DNA of 19,116 nucleotides from CAYNWK01 sp964400875 (GTDB lineage: Bacteria > Chloroflexota > Anaerolineae > Anaerolineales > UBA4823): assembly GCA_964400875.1 (NCBI GenBank), contig CAYNWK010000079.1, forward strand, positions 1-19,116. Direction: 5' to 3'. The notes beneath the pieces are model-generated. The model was not told where the DNA came from, did no database searches, and was given only the letters and a program-made list of their open reading frames with translations. The translations under genes and the position numbers were made by a program. This document shows, one piece after another, positions 1 through 6,950 of this stretch (position 1 is its first letter; the number at the start of each line of letters is the position of its first letter).

Positions 1-418
1 GCGCCACCAGGCGGTACAGGTTGAGCTCGTCGAAAGCGTAGCGCAGCATCAGCTGTAAAGCCTGCCTGCCGTAACCCTTGCGCCGGTCGGCCGGGTCGCT
101 GATGCCCAGGCGGATCCCGGCGACTCCCTGGTTCCACATCACCCACGGGATTTCGAGGAAGCCCAGCAGCCGCTCCGGTTCGCTCGTGGTTCGCAGCGCA
201 AAGTAAAAGCGGCTGCGGCTTTGATCGATCTCCTTTTCTATCTCCTCGTACTTCTTCTTGACCTGGGCCGGCGTCAGCGGGCGGGCCAGCTCCGAGTCGA
301 GCATGCGCAGGTATTCCAGGTCGTGCGTCCAGCGCGATTCGACCTCGGGGTCCTTCTCCCGGTCGATCGGGGTCAGGCGCAGGTCCTTACCGGTAAACAG
401 TGCGCTGTTAGCGTTCAT
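1..418 (-). CDS. GNAT family N-acetyltransferase (partial, C-terminus outside window)
   Basis: The first 139 codons of a minus-strand gene are present; the 3' end lies before base 1. The GNAT acetyl-CoA binding signature is visible as GISDPADRRKGYGRQAL (RRKGYG = the R/QxxGxG/A loop), preceded by strands typical of the fold (RFYFALRT, LLGFLEIPWV) and followed by LMLRYAFDELNLYRL. This is the RimJ/RimL-like subgroup that acetylates an amine of a protein or small molecule; the substrate cannot be read from sequence. The start ATG at 418 lies 15 nt after the stop of the ABC ATPase gene, with GGGAGAAG before it as Shine-Dalgarno, so the two are very probably co-transcribed. The neighbouring transporter gene suggests a resistance or modification role, but this is inference. 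Confidence 0.85.
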   Translation of the reverse strand, partial: MNANSALFTGKDLRLTPIDREKDPEVESRWTHDLEYLRMLDSELARPLTPAQVKKKYEEIEKEIDQSRSRFYFALRTTSEPERLLGFLEIPWVMWNQGVAGIRLGISDPADRRKGYGRQALQLMLRYAFDELNLYRLVA

Positions 419-433
419 CACTTCTCCCTTGAG

Positions 434-1303
434 CTACTCGTTCGGTTCCTTGATCAGCTGCTTGCCGGTCAGTTCCAGGAAGACGTCTTCCAAGGTGGGC
501 TCGTGCCCGTTCTGGGAGATGATCTTCTTCAAGGCCTGGGGGGTGTCCAGGGCAACGATCTTGCCGCTGTCGATGATCGCCACCCGGTCGCACAGGGTAT
601 CGGCCTCGATCATGTCGTGGGTGGTCAGCAGCATGGTCGTGCCGTGCTCCTCGTTGAGCTCCCGGATGACGGCCTGCACCTCGCGCTTCGAGCGCGGGTC
701 CAATCCGGTGGTGGGCTCGTCCAGCAGCAGCAAGCGCGGCCGGGAGAGCAGCGCCCGGGCGATGGCGACCTTCTGCTGCATGCCGCGGGACATCTCTTCC
801 ATCGGTTGGTAAATGGAGCGCTTCTCCAGGCTCAACCGGGTGAGGATCTCCACCACTCGCCGGCGGGTCTCGCCGCCCTCCATGCCGTACAGCCGCGCCC
901 CGTAAAGCAGGTTCTCCATCGGCGAGAGCTTCTTGAAGAAACTGGCCTCCACGGAAACCCGGTTGATCAGGCGCTGCACCTGCATGGCCTCGCGCACGAC
1001 GTCGTGCCCGAACACCTGGATGCTGCCCTCATCGGGCAGCAGCAGGGTGGCCATCAGGCGGATCAGGGTCGATTTGCCGGACCCGTTGGGGCCGAGCACG
1101 CCGAAGATCTCGCCTTCCTGCACTGAGAAGGAGACCCGGTCTACTGCCACCACGATGCGCGGTGCTTGCCCCTTTTTCCCGTTCTTGGCGCCGTCCTTTC
1201 CGGCCGCGCCGCCTGCCCACAGGGCAGGCAGCCGCTGCCAGAGCGGTTTACCCGGCTTGCCGAACTTCTTATAGACTTCCTTGACGACTATCGCATTGCT
1301 CAT
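434..1303 (-). CDS. ABC transporter ATP-binding protein (ABC-2/DrrA-NatA type)
   Basis: A 289-aa nucleotide-binding subunit. Walker A is GPNGSGKST at residues 71-79, the signature is the drug-exporter variant MSRGMQQK near 171-178, Walker B LLLLDEP is at 191-197, D-loop GLDPRS follows, and the switch His is H229 (LTTHD). A Lys/Gly-rich insert of about 35 residues (18-50, including GKPLWQRLPALW) separates the first strand from the core, unlike ordinary DrrA proteins. I chose ATG 1303 (MSNAIVVKEV) because GAGGAG lies just upstream; an in-frame ATG at 1369 would add a basic, non-conserved stretch. No permease gene is visible; it may lie beyond the GNAT gene or elsewhere. The substrate is unknown; export of a drug, peptide or polysaccharide is typical of the family. 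The leader carries tandem hairpins that may control expression. Confidence 0.92.
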   Translation of the reverse strand: MSNAIVVKEVYKKFGKPGKPLWQRLPALWAGGAAGKDGAKNGKKGQAPRIVVAVDRVSFSVQEGEIFGVLGPNGSGKSTLIRLMATLLLPDEGSIQVFGHDVVREAMQVQRLINRVSVEASFFKKLSPMENLLYGARLYGMEGGETRRRVVEILTRLSLEKRSIYQPMEEMSRGMQQKVAIARALLSRPRLLLLDEPTTGLDPRSKREVQAVIRELNEEHGTTMLLTTHDMIEADTLCDRVAIIDSGKIVALDTPQALKKIISQNGHEPTLEDVFLELTGKQLIKEPNE

Positions 1304-1345
1304 CTCGATCGCTCCTCGATGCTTTGCTCGCTTTCCTGACACCGC

Positions 1346-1363
1346 GGACGCCATCCGGCGTCC
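1346..1363 (-). promoter_or_regulatory. Small perfect hairpin in the ABC gene leader
   Basis: GGACGCC-GGAT-GGCGTCC on the minus strand forms a perfect 7-bp stem with a 4-nt loop about 43 nt upstream of the ABC start codon. There is no T-run after it, so it is not a terminator. It may be an mRNA stabilising stem or part of a larger leader structure; function is inferred. Confidence 0.35.
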
Positions 1364-1394
1364 TTCCAACTTTTGCTGGTGTTCCCCTTAAGCC

Positions 1395-1430
1395 AAAACC
1401 GGCCGCCGGGGTGGGGGACCCCGTGGCCGG
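1395..1430 (-). terminator. GC-rich terminator-like hairpin upstream of the ABC gene
   Basis: On the minus strand CCGGCCACGGGGT pairs with ACCCCGGCGGCCGG across a C5 loop, giving a very strong stem with one internal irregularity, followed by TTTTGG. It lies about 90 nt upstream of the ABC start and about 25 nt after a first intrinsic terminator. The T-run is short, so it could be a backup terminator or a conditional attenuator. Confidence 0.5.
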
Positions 1431-1453
1431 TCAGGCGCGCTGCTGGCGTGTTT

Positions 1454-1492
1454 AAATAAAACGGCCACGGGATTTGGGTGCACCCGTGGTCG
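1454..1492 (-). terminator. Intrinsic terminator after the 28-codon ORF
   Basis: Minus-strand CGACCACGGG and CCCGTGGCCG form a 10-bp stem (one G-U) around an 11-nt loop, directly followed by TTTTATTT. The stem starts 27 nt after the stop codon of the 28-codon ORF. This is a textbook Rho-independent terminator and bounds a transcript of roughly 180 nt started at the promoter near 1642-1671. Confidence 0.8.
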
Positions 1493-1519
1493 CAATAATT
1501 GCTTAGTTGTTGCTAACGA

Positions 1520-1606
1520 TCAACAGGCGCACTCCGACAAGGCAATGTAACCGCTGGTACCAGCGGCGACACGCGCTCGATTAATGGTGGGGGAAAAGTA
1601 GAACAT
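1520..1606 (-). CDS. 28-aa small peptide gene or leader peptide, ending SECAC
   Basis: A small ORF of 28 codons with a complete expression context. A GGAGG Shine-Dalgarno (1616-1620) stands 9 nt before the ATG, a sigma70-like promoter (-10 at 1642-1647) would give a leader of about 30 nt, and an intrinsic terminator follows the TGA. The peptide begins MFYFSPTINR and ends GTSGYIALSECAC, with two Cys in the last three residues, several Ser/Thr, no hydrophobic export signal and no membrane helix. I do not recognise the family. Two readings are open: a very short precursor or regulatory peptide expressed on its own, or a leader peptide whose translation controls the following terminators and thus the ABC/GNAT genes. 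There is no run of one amino acid that would name a classical attenuation signal. Confidence that it is translated is moderate. Confidence 0.55.
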   Translation of the reverse strand: MFYFSPTINRARVAAGTSGYIALSECAC

Positions 1607-1641
1607 TAAAATACGCCTCCAATCGTAAACACGACTTGGCA

Positions 1642-1671
1642 AGCATACCACGGACATTTGAAGGGTGTCAA
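1642..1671 (-). promoter_or_regulatory. Sigma70-like promoter for the 28-codon ORF
   Basis: On the minus strand a perfect -35 TTGACA (1666-1671) is separated by 18 nt from TATGCT (1642-1647, 4 of 6 to TATAAT). Transcription would start near 1635, upstream of the GGAGG and ATG of the small ORF. It lies downstream of the glycosyltransferase gene, so the small gene has its own promoter. Confidence 0.65.
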
Positions 1672-1718
1672 GGGATTAGAAGAAGATTAATAGGGTAATT
1701 GCAATATTAAACGATTTG

Positions 1719-1744
1719 CCCCCACTTGTAGAGGATATTGGGGG
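1719..1744 (-). terminator. Possible weak terminator of the exosortase operon
   Basis: Just past the glycosyltransferase stop, minus-strand CCCCCA and TGGGGG form a 6-bp stem around a 14-nt loop, followed by CAAATCGTTTAAT. The stem is short and the T-run imperfect, so termination here is only suggested. Confidence 0.3.
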
Positions 1745-1748
1745 TGGG

Positions 1749-3110
1749 TTAATAATCCGGTTTGATCGATTTCTCCGCCGGGTGGGTGGGCCGCTCAAAG
1801 AAAGCGCTCCCCTTTGCGTGCACCTGGGCGTAAGCCTGGCGCAGCTGCTCGACCGGATTGGCGCTGCGCCAAACACCTGGCTCTGCAACCGCTTGCAGGA
1901 AACCACTGAAGCGAAACCAAAAGATCAGCATGCGGTACAGGGGCAGCACAGGCAGCAGCCACCAGATCTGGCGCAAACGCCGGCGGGCATGCTCATTGGT
2001 GCCCAGCCAGGCTACCCCCACCCAGGCCAGGTCGATCAGCAGGTAAAAAGCATATAACACGATCCAGGCCATCAGGATCATCGCCAGCGAGTAGCCGAAG
2101 AACGCCAGCACCGGCAGCAGGAAGGTCCATACCAGCCGGGGAAAGGCCAGGGTGTGGTCGATCGCCAGGACGCGCGCCGGAGAGAAGCCCGAGAGCCGCC
2201 AAAATGAGCCTTTCAACAGGCTCTCGTGGCGCGCGCTGACCTCGATTTGGCCGTGCTGCCAGCGGACCCGCTGTGAATACAGCGCCCCTACCGATGGGAT
2301 TGGATGCACGTAGGCGATCGCTGAGCTCACACACCCGATGCGCTTGTCGAGGACCCGTTCGTAGAGTTCAAAGGTCAAATCGGTGTCTTCTGTAATGGTC
2401 TCATTGCTGTACAGGAAGGTTCTGAAGAGCACCTCGCGGCGAAAGGCGGTGAAAGCCCCTGAGAGCGTATACAGGTTTTGCAGCAAGGTCTGTTGCTCCC
2501 GCCCGACGTGGAAGGCCGTGATGTACTCGTAAAATTCGCACTCGGCCAGCGTTCGATGGAGCCAGTGCGCCCCCCCCTCGGGAGGCAGCACTTCGATCGC
2601 GCCGGTCACTGCGCCCAGGTCTGGTTCGGATACCATCGTTTCGACCACGCGGCGGATTGCCTGCGGGTCGAGCACCACGTCGCTGTCAACGTTGAAGACG
2701 TATTCCCCTCGGGTGAGATGGATGCCGGCGTTGAGCGCCCAGGCTTTGCCGCGATTGATGATCGAGTGCCAGTGCAGTCGCAAGGGGGTTTGACCCTGCA
2801 GGCGGGAGAAGATGGCGAAAGAATCGTCCGTGCTGCCGTTGTCGATAAACAAGACTTCCATGCGTTTGCCGGGATAATCCTGGGCCGCGATGGATTGGAT
2901 GCACGCCTCGAGCGTATCCGCGCTCTGGTACACGGGAACGATGATCGACACCAGCGGATGATAATCCAGGGTGAGATCGATTTTGCGCAGATCCCGGGCG
3001 CGGGTGATCAGCACCGCCGCCAAGCTCACGATGGTCGTAAACCCGTCGATCAGGATCGGCACGACCAACCAGACCCCCCAGTAAAAGGCGAAGGCGACGA
3101 TAAAATCCAT
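1749..3110 (-). CDS. XrtG-associated GT2 family membrane glycosyltransferase
   Basis: A 453-aa inverting glycosyltransferase. An N-terminal membrane helix (about 3-35) precedes the GT-A domain: VSIIVPVYQS at 54-63, FIDNGSTDDS with the nucleotide-binding Asp D90, the metal-binding DSD at 142-144, the TED catalytic-base motif at 240-242, and Q280-R-V-R-W284, the QxxRW motif of processive polysaccharide synthases. Three or more C-terminal helices (about 325-405) form the membrane channel region. The protein resembles the glycosyltransferase family that accompanies exosortase G in Gram-positive bacteria. It starts 9 nt after the XrtG stop and is the last gene of the operon. It probably polymerises or transfers sugar from UDP- or GDP-sugars at the inner face of the membrane; the sugar and acceptor cannot be told from sequence. 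Confidence 0.88.
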   Translation of the reverse strand: MDFIVAFAFYWGVWLVVPILIDGFTTIVSLAAVLITRARDLRKIDLTLDYHPLVSIIVPVYQSADTLEACIQSIAAQDYPGKRMEVLFIDNGSTDDSFAIFSRLQGQTPLRLHWHSIINRGKAWALNAGIHLTRGEYVFNVDSDVVLDPQAIRRVVETMVSEPDLGAVTGAIEVLPPEGGAHWLHRTLAECEFYEYITAFHVGREQQTLLQNLYTLSGAFTAFRREVLFRTFLYSNETITEDTDLTFELYERVLDKRIGCVSSAIAYVHPIPSVGALYSQRVRWQHGQIEVSARHESLLKGSFWRLSGFSPARVLAIDHTLAFPRLVWTFLLPVLAFFGYSLAMILMAWIVLYAFYLLIDLAWVGVAWLGTNEHARRRLRQIWWLLPVLPLYRMLIFWFRFSGFLQAVAEPGVWRSANPVEQLRQAYAQVHAKGSAFFERPTHPAEKSIKPDY

Positions 3111-3119
3111 GCTAAACCG

Positions 3120-3737
3120 TCAACCGGCCAGGCGCGCTTGATCCTGCTTGGCGCGTATCGTTGCCAGGGTCGCCGAGGTGACCAGGTACCAGAAGATCAG
3201 GATGGTCAGCAGGAAGAACACGATGCGACCCACGAAAGTATGCGCCAGGACCAGCGCGCCCTTGCCCATTTGATTCAGCATGACGACGATGATCATCATG
3301 CGAAAGACGTTCGCGAGCCAGAGCGCTACCCCACCGGCGACGATGGACAACCCCCGGCGCATCAGCGACCATCCCGGATAAAAGGCCAGGATGCTGATCA
3401 GCACGCTGATCTCCAACAGTCCGGAGGACTCCACCCCGATCTGCAGCACCGTCCACCCGACCTGCTGGACAACCACTAAAACCAGCAGGATTCCAGGCGC
3501 GTTTTCGAAGATGCGGGTCGGAATGGCAAATGCCCCGGAGATCAGGTGGACCGCCCAGGCGACCGTATGCGCCAGGTACGGCTCTAAATGCAGGATATTC
3601 CCCGCAACCAGGGCCAGCCAGTAGACCAGGCCCACTGCGCCGAACAGGTAGTACGGCAGCCAGATGCGAAAATAGCGTAAGAAGGCGACCGCGCCGATCC
3701 AGAGGATAAACAGCGCGCCCAGCAGCCAGTAGTTCAT
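3120..3737 (-). CDS. xrtG: Exosortase family protein, XrtG type, with Ser at the nucleophile position
   Basis: A 205-aa polytopic membrane protein with about seven hydrophobic segments. Exosortases/archaeosortases use a Cys-Arg-His triad. Here the Arg (R146 in LANVFRM) and His (H166 in VLAHTFVGR) are present in the expected contexts, but the Cys motif ECSG reads GVESSGLLEI, so the nucleophile position is S104 (codon TCC). Other landmarks are the N-terminal MNYWLLGALF and basic tail. I chose ATG 3737 because it overlaps the upstream stop as ATGA, implying translational coupling; a longer frame to 3830 lies wholly inside the upstream gene. Family role: cleaves a C-terminal tripartite sorting signal at the membrane and transfers the protein to another anchor. 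Placement between the large membrane protein and the glycosyltransferase fits XrtG. Activity without Cys is uncertain. Confidence 0.85.
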   Translation of the reverse strand: MNYWLLGALFILWIGAVAFLRYFRIWLPYYLFGAVGLVYWLALVAGNILHLEPYLAHTVAWAVHLISGAFAIPTRIFENAPGILLVLVVVQQVGWTVLQIGVESSGLLEISVLISILAFYPGWSLMRRGLSIVAGGVALWLANVFRMMIIVVMLNQMGKGALVLAHTFVGRIVFFLLTILIFWYLVTSATLATIRAKQDQARLAG

Positions 3738-6700
3738 CGCAGCCCTTTGCGCGCCTTGGACAGCCAGGCGACGCCGCACAGGGCCAATAAAGCCAGCAGT
3801 GGGTAGCTCAGCGCGTTGGCCGGGCTCCATTGGATGTCGCCGCTGTCGGGAACGCGATCAGAGGGTTTTTTAACGTCGCCGGATTCCAGGTACATGCGCA
3901 GAGCCTGGTGCTCTACGATGCCCAGGTCGGCGAAGGGTACGCCCCACTCCACCCGCAAGCCGCCTTCCTTTCTGTCCTCCCCCCAATCGGCGTTCTTGGC
4001 GACCGTGGTCAGGTAGCTGCCCTCCCCAGTGTAGACCGTCACCGTCACATCCGAGGATTTATTTTTAGGGTGATAAGTGACGCTGATCATGCGGTCGGCC
4101 GCTTCGCCGAAATCGCCGTTGTTGTTAGCGTCCACGTATAGGTGCAGGTCCAGTTTGCTTTTGCCGCCTTCCTGGCGCTCTGCCATGAAATAGGCAGTAT
4201 CCTCGCCGGGGTTGGAGCCAAAGTAAAACATCAGCAAGTCGCTGGTAACATCCTTGGCGTCCCCGGCAGGGTCATCCAAATGGGCCTGCCCTCTCCAGTC
4301 CGCGAACTCTCCATCCAGGACTATCGAGCTGGCGGCCTGCGCCGGCGAGGCCAGGAACAACAGCACGAACAGGATCGCCGCTGCCCGGGAAAGCCCGCGC
4401 CTGGATGCGAGCGAGCGAAAGCCGGACCGCCAGGCCAGCAGCGCCAGCGTGGAGAGCAGCGCCGCGGCGCTGACTAACCATCCCAACCGGTAAATGGGCG
4501 TGGTCTCCACTTGAATGACGGCTTGATGCGTCCCTTTGGGGGCCTCGAAGGCGACCAGTTTTTCAAAAGAATGTGTTTTTACAGGTGTTCCGTCCACTTC
4601 TACGACCGCTCCTTCATGGTGTGCGACGGGCAGGAGCAATGTCCCGGCTGCGTCCATGGTGTAGGTGAATTGGTAGCCGTCTTGATCGGCGGTATAGCCT
4701 TCGATCGGCACGGTCTGATATGTTGAGGTTTTTCCGGGCTGTAATTGCAGCAGTTCGGATAACAGGTTAATGGCGGCCGGATCGTCGGTCACCGCCGCGT
4801 GGTACGGCAGGTTCAATCCCAGGAACCAGGCCTCGCCGCCGGCCGGCAAGCTGCGATAGCCCAACACGTCGGCCTGTTCGCCGAGAAAATTGAAGGTAAG
4901 CGTGGTGGCATCCAGGCCTTGTGGAGTGTGGGTGTACCATAGCTCTCCCGCTTCGCCGAAAGCGCCCAGCGCGTACGATCCGGAAGATCCGGTCAGGAGT
5001 AGCGGCTCCGGAGACAGGATCAGGCGTTCACCCCAGACGTCCAAAAAACGCGGGATGCGGGCGATCGGGTCCAGGGGCGCGCCGGTCAGGTCTACCAGGA
5101 CGCGCCTGCCGCCGGCTGCGTACTGTTGGACCACTGCTTCCGCCTCGCCGCGATCGTGCCAGTCAAAGCCGGATAAGACGATCGTCCGGAAGTTCGCCAA
5201 TTCTTCCGGCGAGTAATCATCCACGGCGGTGGAGGTCCCGACGATCAGCTGCGGGAACAGGTAAGCCAGGTTTTGCGCCCCCCGGCCAATCCCCAGGGTG
5301 GACCAATTCGCCAGCAGCGCGCGCGGCTCCCCGGAGCGGTGGTAATAGCTTAAGTCGCCAGCCTCGAAAGTTGGCTGAAAGCCGGCCGCGATCAGCTCCC
5401 CCGGGACCGCCTCGTCCCCGGAGGCGGTACGCGCGAGCACGACGTCGTCCACGCCCAGCAGGTTTAACCGGTCGATCAGATATGCCAGGTGGCCTTGCTG
5501 CAAGGCTTCGTTCAGCGCCGCTACCGAAGACGCGGTGCGCGCCCCCTGATAAGCCCAGCCAAACACCTGCTCCCGCTGCGCCTGGGACGAAAAGAAGTAT
5601 GTCGGCGCGGACCCCAGGCGGCTTTGATCCAGGGTCGCCACGCGCCAGCCTGTGGAGTTCGCCAGCGCCTCGCTGACCCGCAGCAGGCGCTCGTCCACGG
5701 GGCGTAAGTGAATCAAGGGCAGCGAGCCGGCCCCATCGACGGCTAACAAAGCCAGCGCGACGACGGGCAGCCAAAAAGAACGCTGCTCTAATTTGGGCAG
5801 CGCCCACATCAGCGCCAGGAGCAGCAGGAAGCTGGCTGCGCCCAGGAAACGCAGCGGCCAGAGCAGGTTATGCAGTGGCAGCGCGTTGAACAGCTGGTTG
5901 AAAAAGGGTGTGGTGATCAGCACGGCGCCCAGGCCGGTGAAGGTCAGCGCCACGGTGTAGCTGCTGCGCAGGCGCTTGAGCAGCAGCCCGCCAACGGCCA
6001 GCAGCAGCAGAGCGGCGCCCACGTAGACCGCTTCCGGGTTCCCGCTGCGCAGTCCGGGGAAGAGATAATTTTGCAGGGGAAACACCGCCAGCGCTTCCGT
6101 CATGGCTGAGGCGTTCAGCTCGGTGATGCCGCCGGTCAGGCTGGGCAGCAGCCACCAGCCGGCCAGGGCTAATCCCAGCGGGATGCTCGCCACCGTCTTG
6201 ACCGCCTGGGGAAGGTTGGCCTTCCGTCCGATTAAGAGCAGGCCGGCCAGGACCGCGAAGCACACCGCGTAGATCGCCGCCATCATGGCGTGGCTCAAAA
6301 CGATCAGGGTGAAGCAGGCCGCCAGCGCAAGCCGGTGCTTGAGTTGGCCGGAGTCTTCCAGCGAACGCAAGAAAAAATACGCCGCCAGGGGCAGGAGCGC
6401 CGTGGCCATAGCGCGCGGCAGGTTGCCCTCTGCGAAGGCCACTCGCAGGTTGTCGGGCAGGAACATAAAAAAGCCCCCGCCGAAAAGAGCCGGCAGCCAG
6501 CCCAGCCACCGCCGGTAAGCCAACCAGGTGAAGCTCCCGATCACGGCGCATAAGGCGATAAACCAGTTCACCGCGCTCAATGCTCCCCCGCTGAAGACAG
6601 CCAGCAAGACCATCAGGTAATAAGGCAGGGGCGGGTAGTAGCGCAGCATCTGCACCCCGAGATACCAATCCGGCAGCAGATCGGGGTAAATCACCCCCTC

Positions 6701-6928
6701 CTGAATCTTTTGCTCCAAATACTCGACTTTCAACGCGTGTCCCAGCGCGTCCGAAGACCAGGGGACCCAGGTTGTTTGAGCGGCCCCGCCGCCAGGGAAC
6801 AAGACCGGGCGGTACAGGAACAGCGCTAACAGGGATAGCAAAAGCAGCGAGATCGCCGTTTGGGCTGCTTGGGGCGGCTTCAGGCTCGAAAAAGCGGTTT
6901 GAGATCGGTGAAATGGCGATGAAGGCAT
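3734..6928 (-). CDS. PTPS-related multispanning membrane protein fused to a secreted domain with sorting-signal-like C-terminus
   Basis: A 1064-aa protein. Residues 1 to about 835 match the large XrtG-associated '6-pyruvoyl-tetrahydropterin synthase-related' membrane protein: an N-terminal helix, an external loop with WVPWSSDALGHALKVEYLEQ, about ten helices to residue 400, then a large extracytoplasmic beta-rich region and a helix LGWLVSAAALLSTLALLAW. Next comes a basic linker and a signal-peptide-like segment (AAAILFVLLFLASPAQA, ending at 865), then about 170 residues of beta-sandwich character (VLDGEFADWRG; DANNNGDFGE, a likely calcium loop), and finally a helix (YPLLALLALCGVAWL) with basic tail SKARKGLR. 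That ending has the tripartite form of exosortase substrates. No Met lies near the junction, so it is translated as one chain. It starts 22 nt after the PTPS homologue and overlaps XrtG by 4 nt. Its biochemical role is unknown. Confidence 0.82.
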   Translation of the reverse strand: MPSSPFHRSQTAFSSLKPPQAAQTAISLLLLSLLALFLYRPVLFPGGGAAQTTWVPWSSDALGHALKVEYLEQKIQEGVIYPDLLPDWYLGVQMLRYYPPLPYYLMVLLAVFSGGALSAVNWFIALCAVIGSFTWLAYRRWLGWLPALFGGGFFMFLPDNLRVAFAEGNLPRAMATALLPLAAYFFLRSLEDSGQLKHRLALAACFTLIVLSHAMMAAIYAVCFAVLAGLLLIGRKANLPQAVKTVASIPLGLALAGWWLLPSLTGGITELNASAMTEALAVFPLQNYLFPGLRSGNPEAVYVGAALLLLAVGGLLLKRLRSSYTVALTFTGLGAVLITTPFFNQLFNALPLHNLLWPLRFLGAASFLLLLALMWALPKLEQRSFWLPVVALALLAVDGAGSLPLIHLRPVDERLLRVSEALANSTGWRVATLDQSRLGSAPTYFFSSQAQREQVFGWAYQGARTASSVAALNEALQQGHLAYLIDRLNLLGVDDVVLARTASGDEAVPGELIAAGFQPTFEAGDLSYYHRSGEPRALLANWSTLGIGRGAQNLAYLFPQLIVGTSTAVDDYSPEELANFRTIVLSGFDWHDRGEAEAVVQQYAAGGRRVLVDLTGAPLDPIARIPRFLDVWGERLILSPEPLLLTGSSGSYALGAFGEAGELWYTHTPQGLDATTLTFNFLGEQADVLGYRSLPAGGEAWFLGLNLPYHAAVTDDPAAINLLSELLQLQPGKTSTYQTVPIEGYTADQDGYQFTYTMDAAGTLLLPVAHHEGAVVEVDGTPVKTHSFEKLVAFEAPKGTHQAVIQVETTPIYRLGWLVSAAALLSTLALLAWRSGFRSLASRRGLSRAAAILFVLLFLASPAQAASSIVLDGEFADWRGQAHLDDPAGDAKDVTSDLLMFYFGSNPGEDTAYFMAERQEGGKSKLDLHLYVDANNNGDFGEAADRMISVTYHPKNKSSDVTVTVYTGEGSYLTTVAKNADWGEDRKEGGLRVEWGVPFADLGIVEHQALRMYLESGDVKKPSDRVPDSGDIQWSPANALSYPLLALLALCGVAWLSKARKGLR

Positions 6929-6950
6929 TTGCGTGTTGGCTTCGGTGAGT

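Noticed and set aside
221..1126. Long plus-strand open frame of 301 codons
   Set aside because: It lies antisense to the ABC ATPase and GNAT genes, which have clear family motifs; its own translation has no recognisable domain and is a GC-driven shadow.
2478..3479. Plus-strand open frame of 333 codons
   Set aside because: Antisense to the glycosyltransferase and exosortase; Gln/His/Asp-rich low-information translation typical of a shadow frame.
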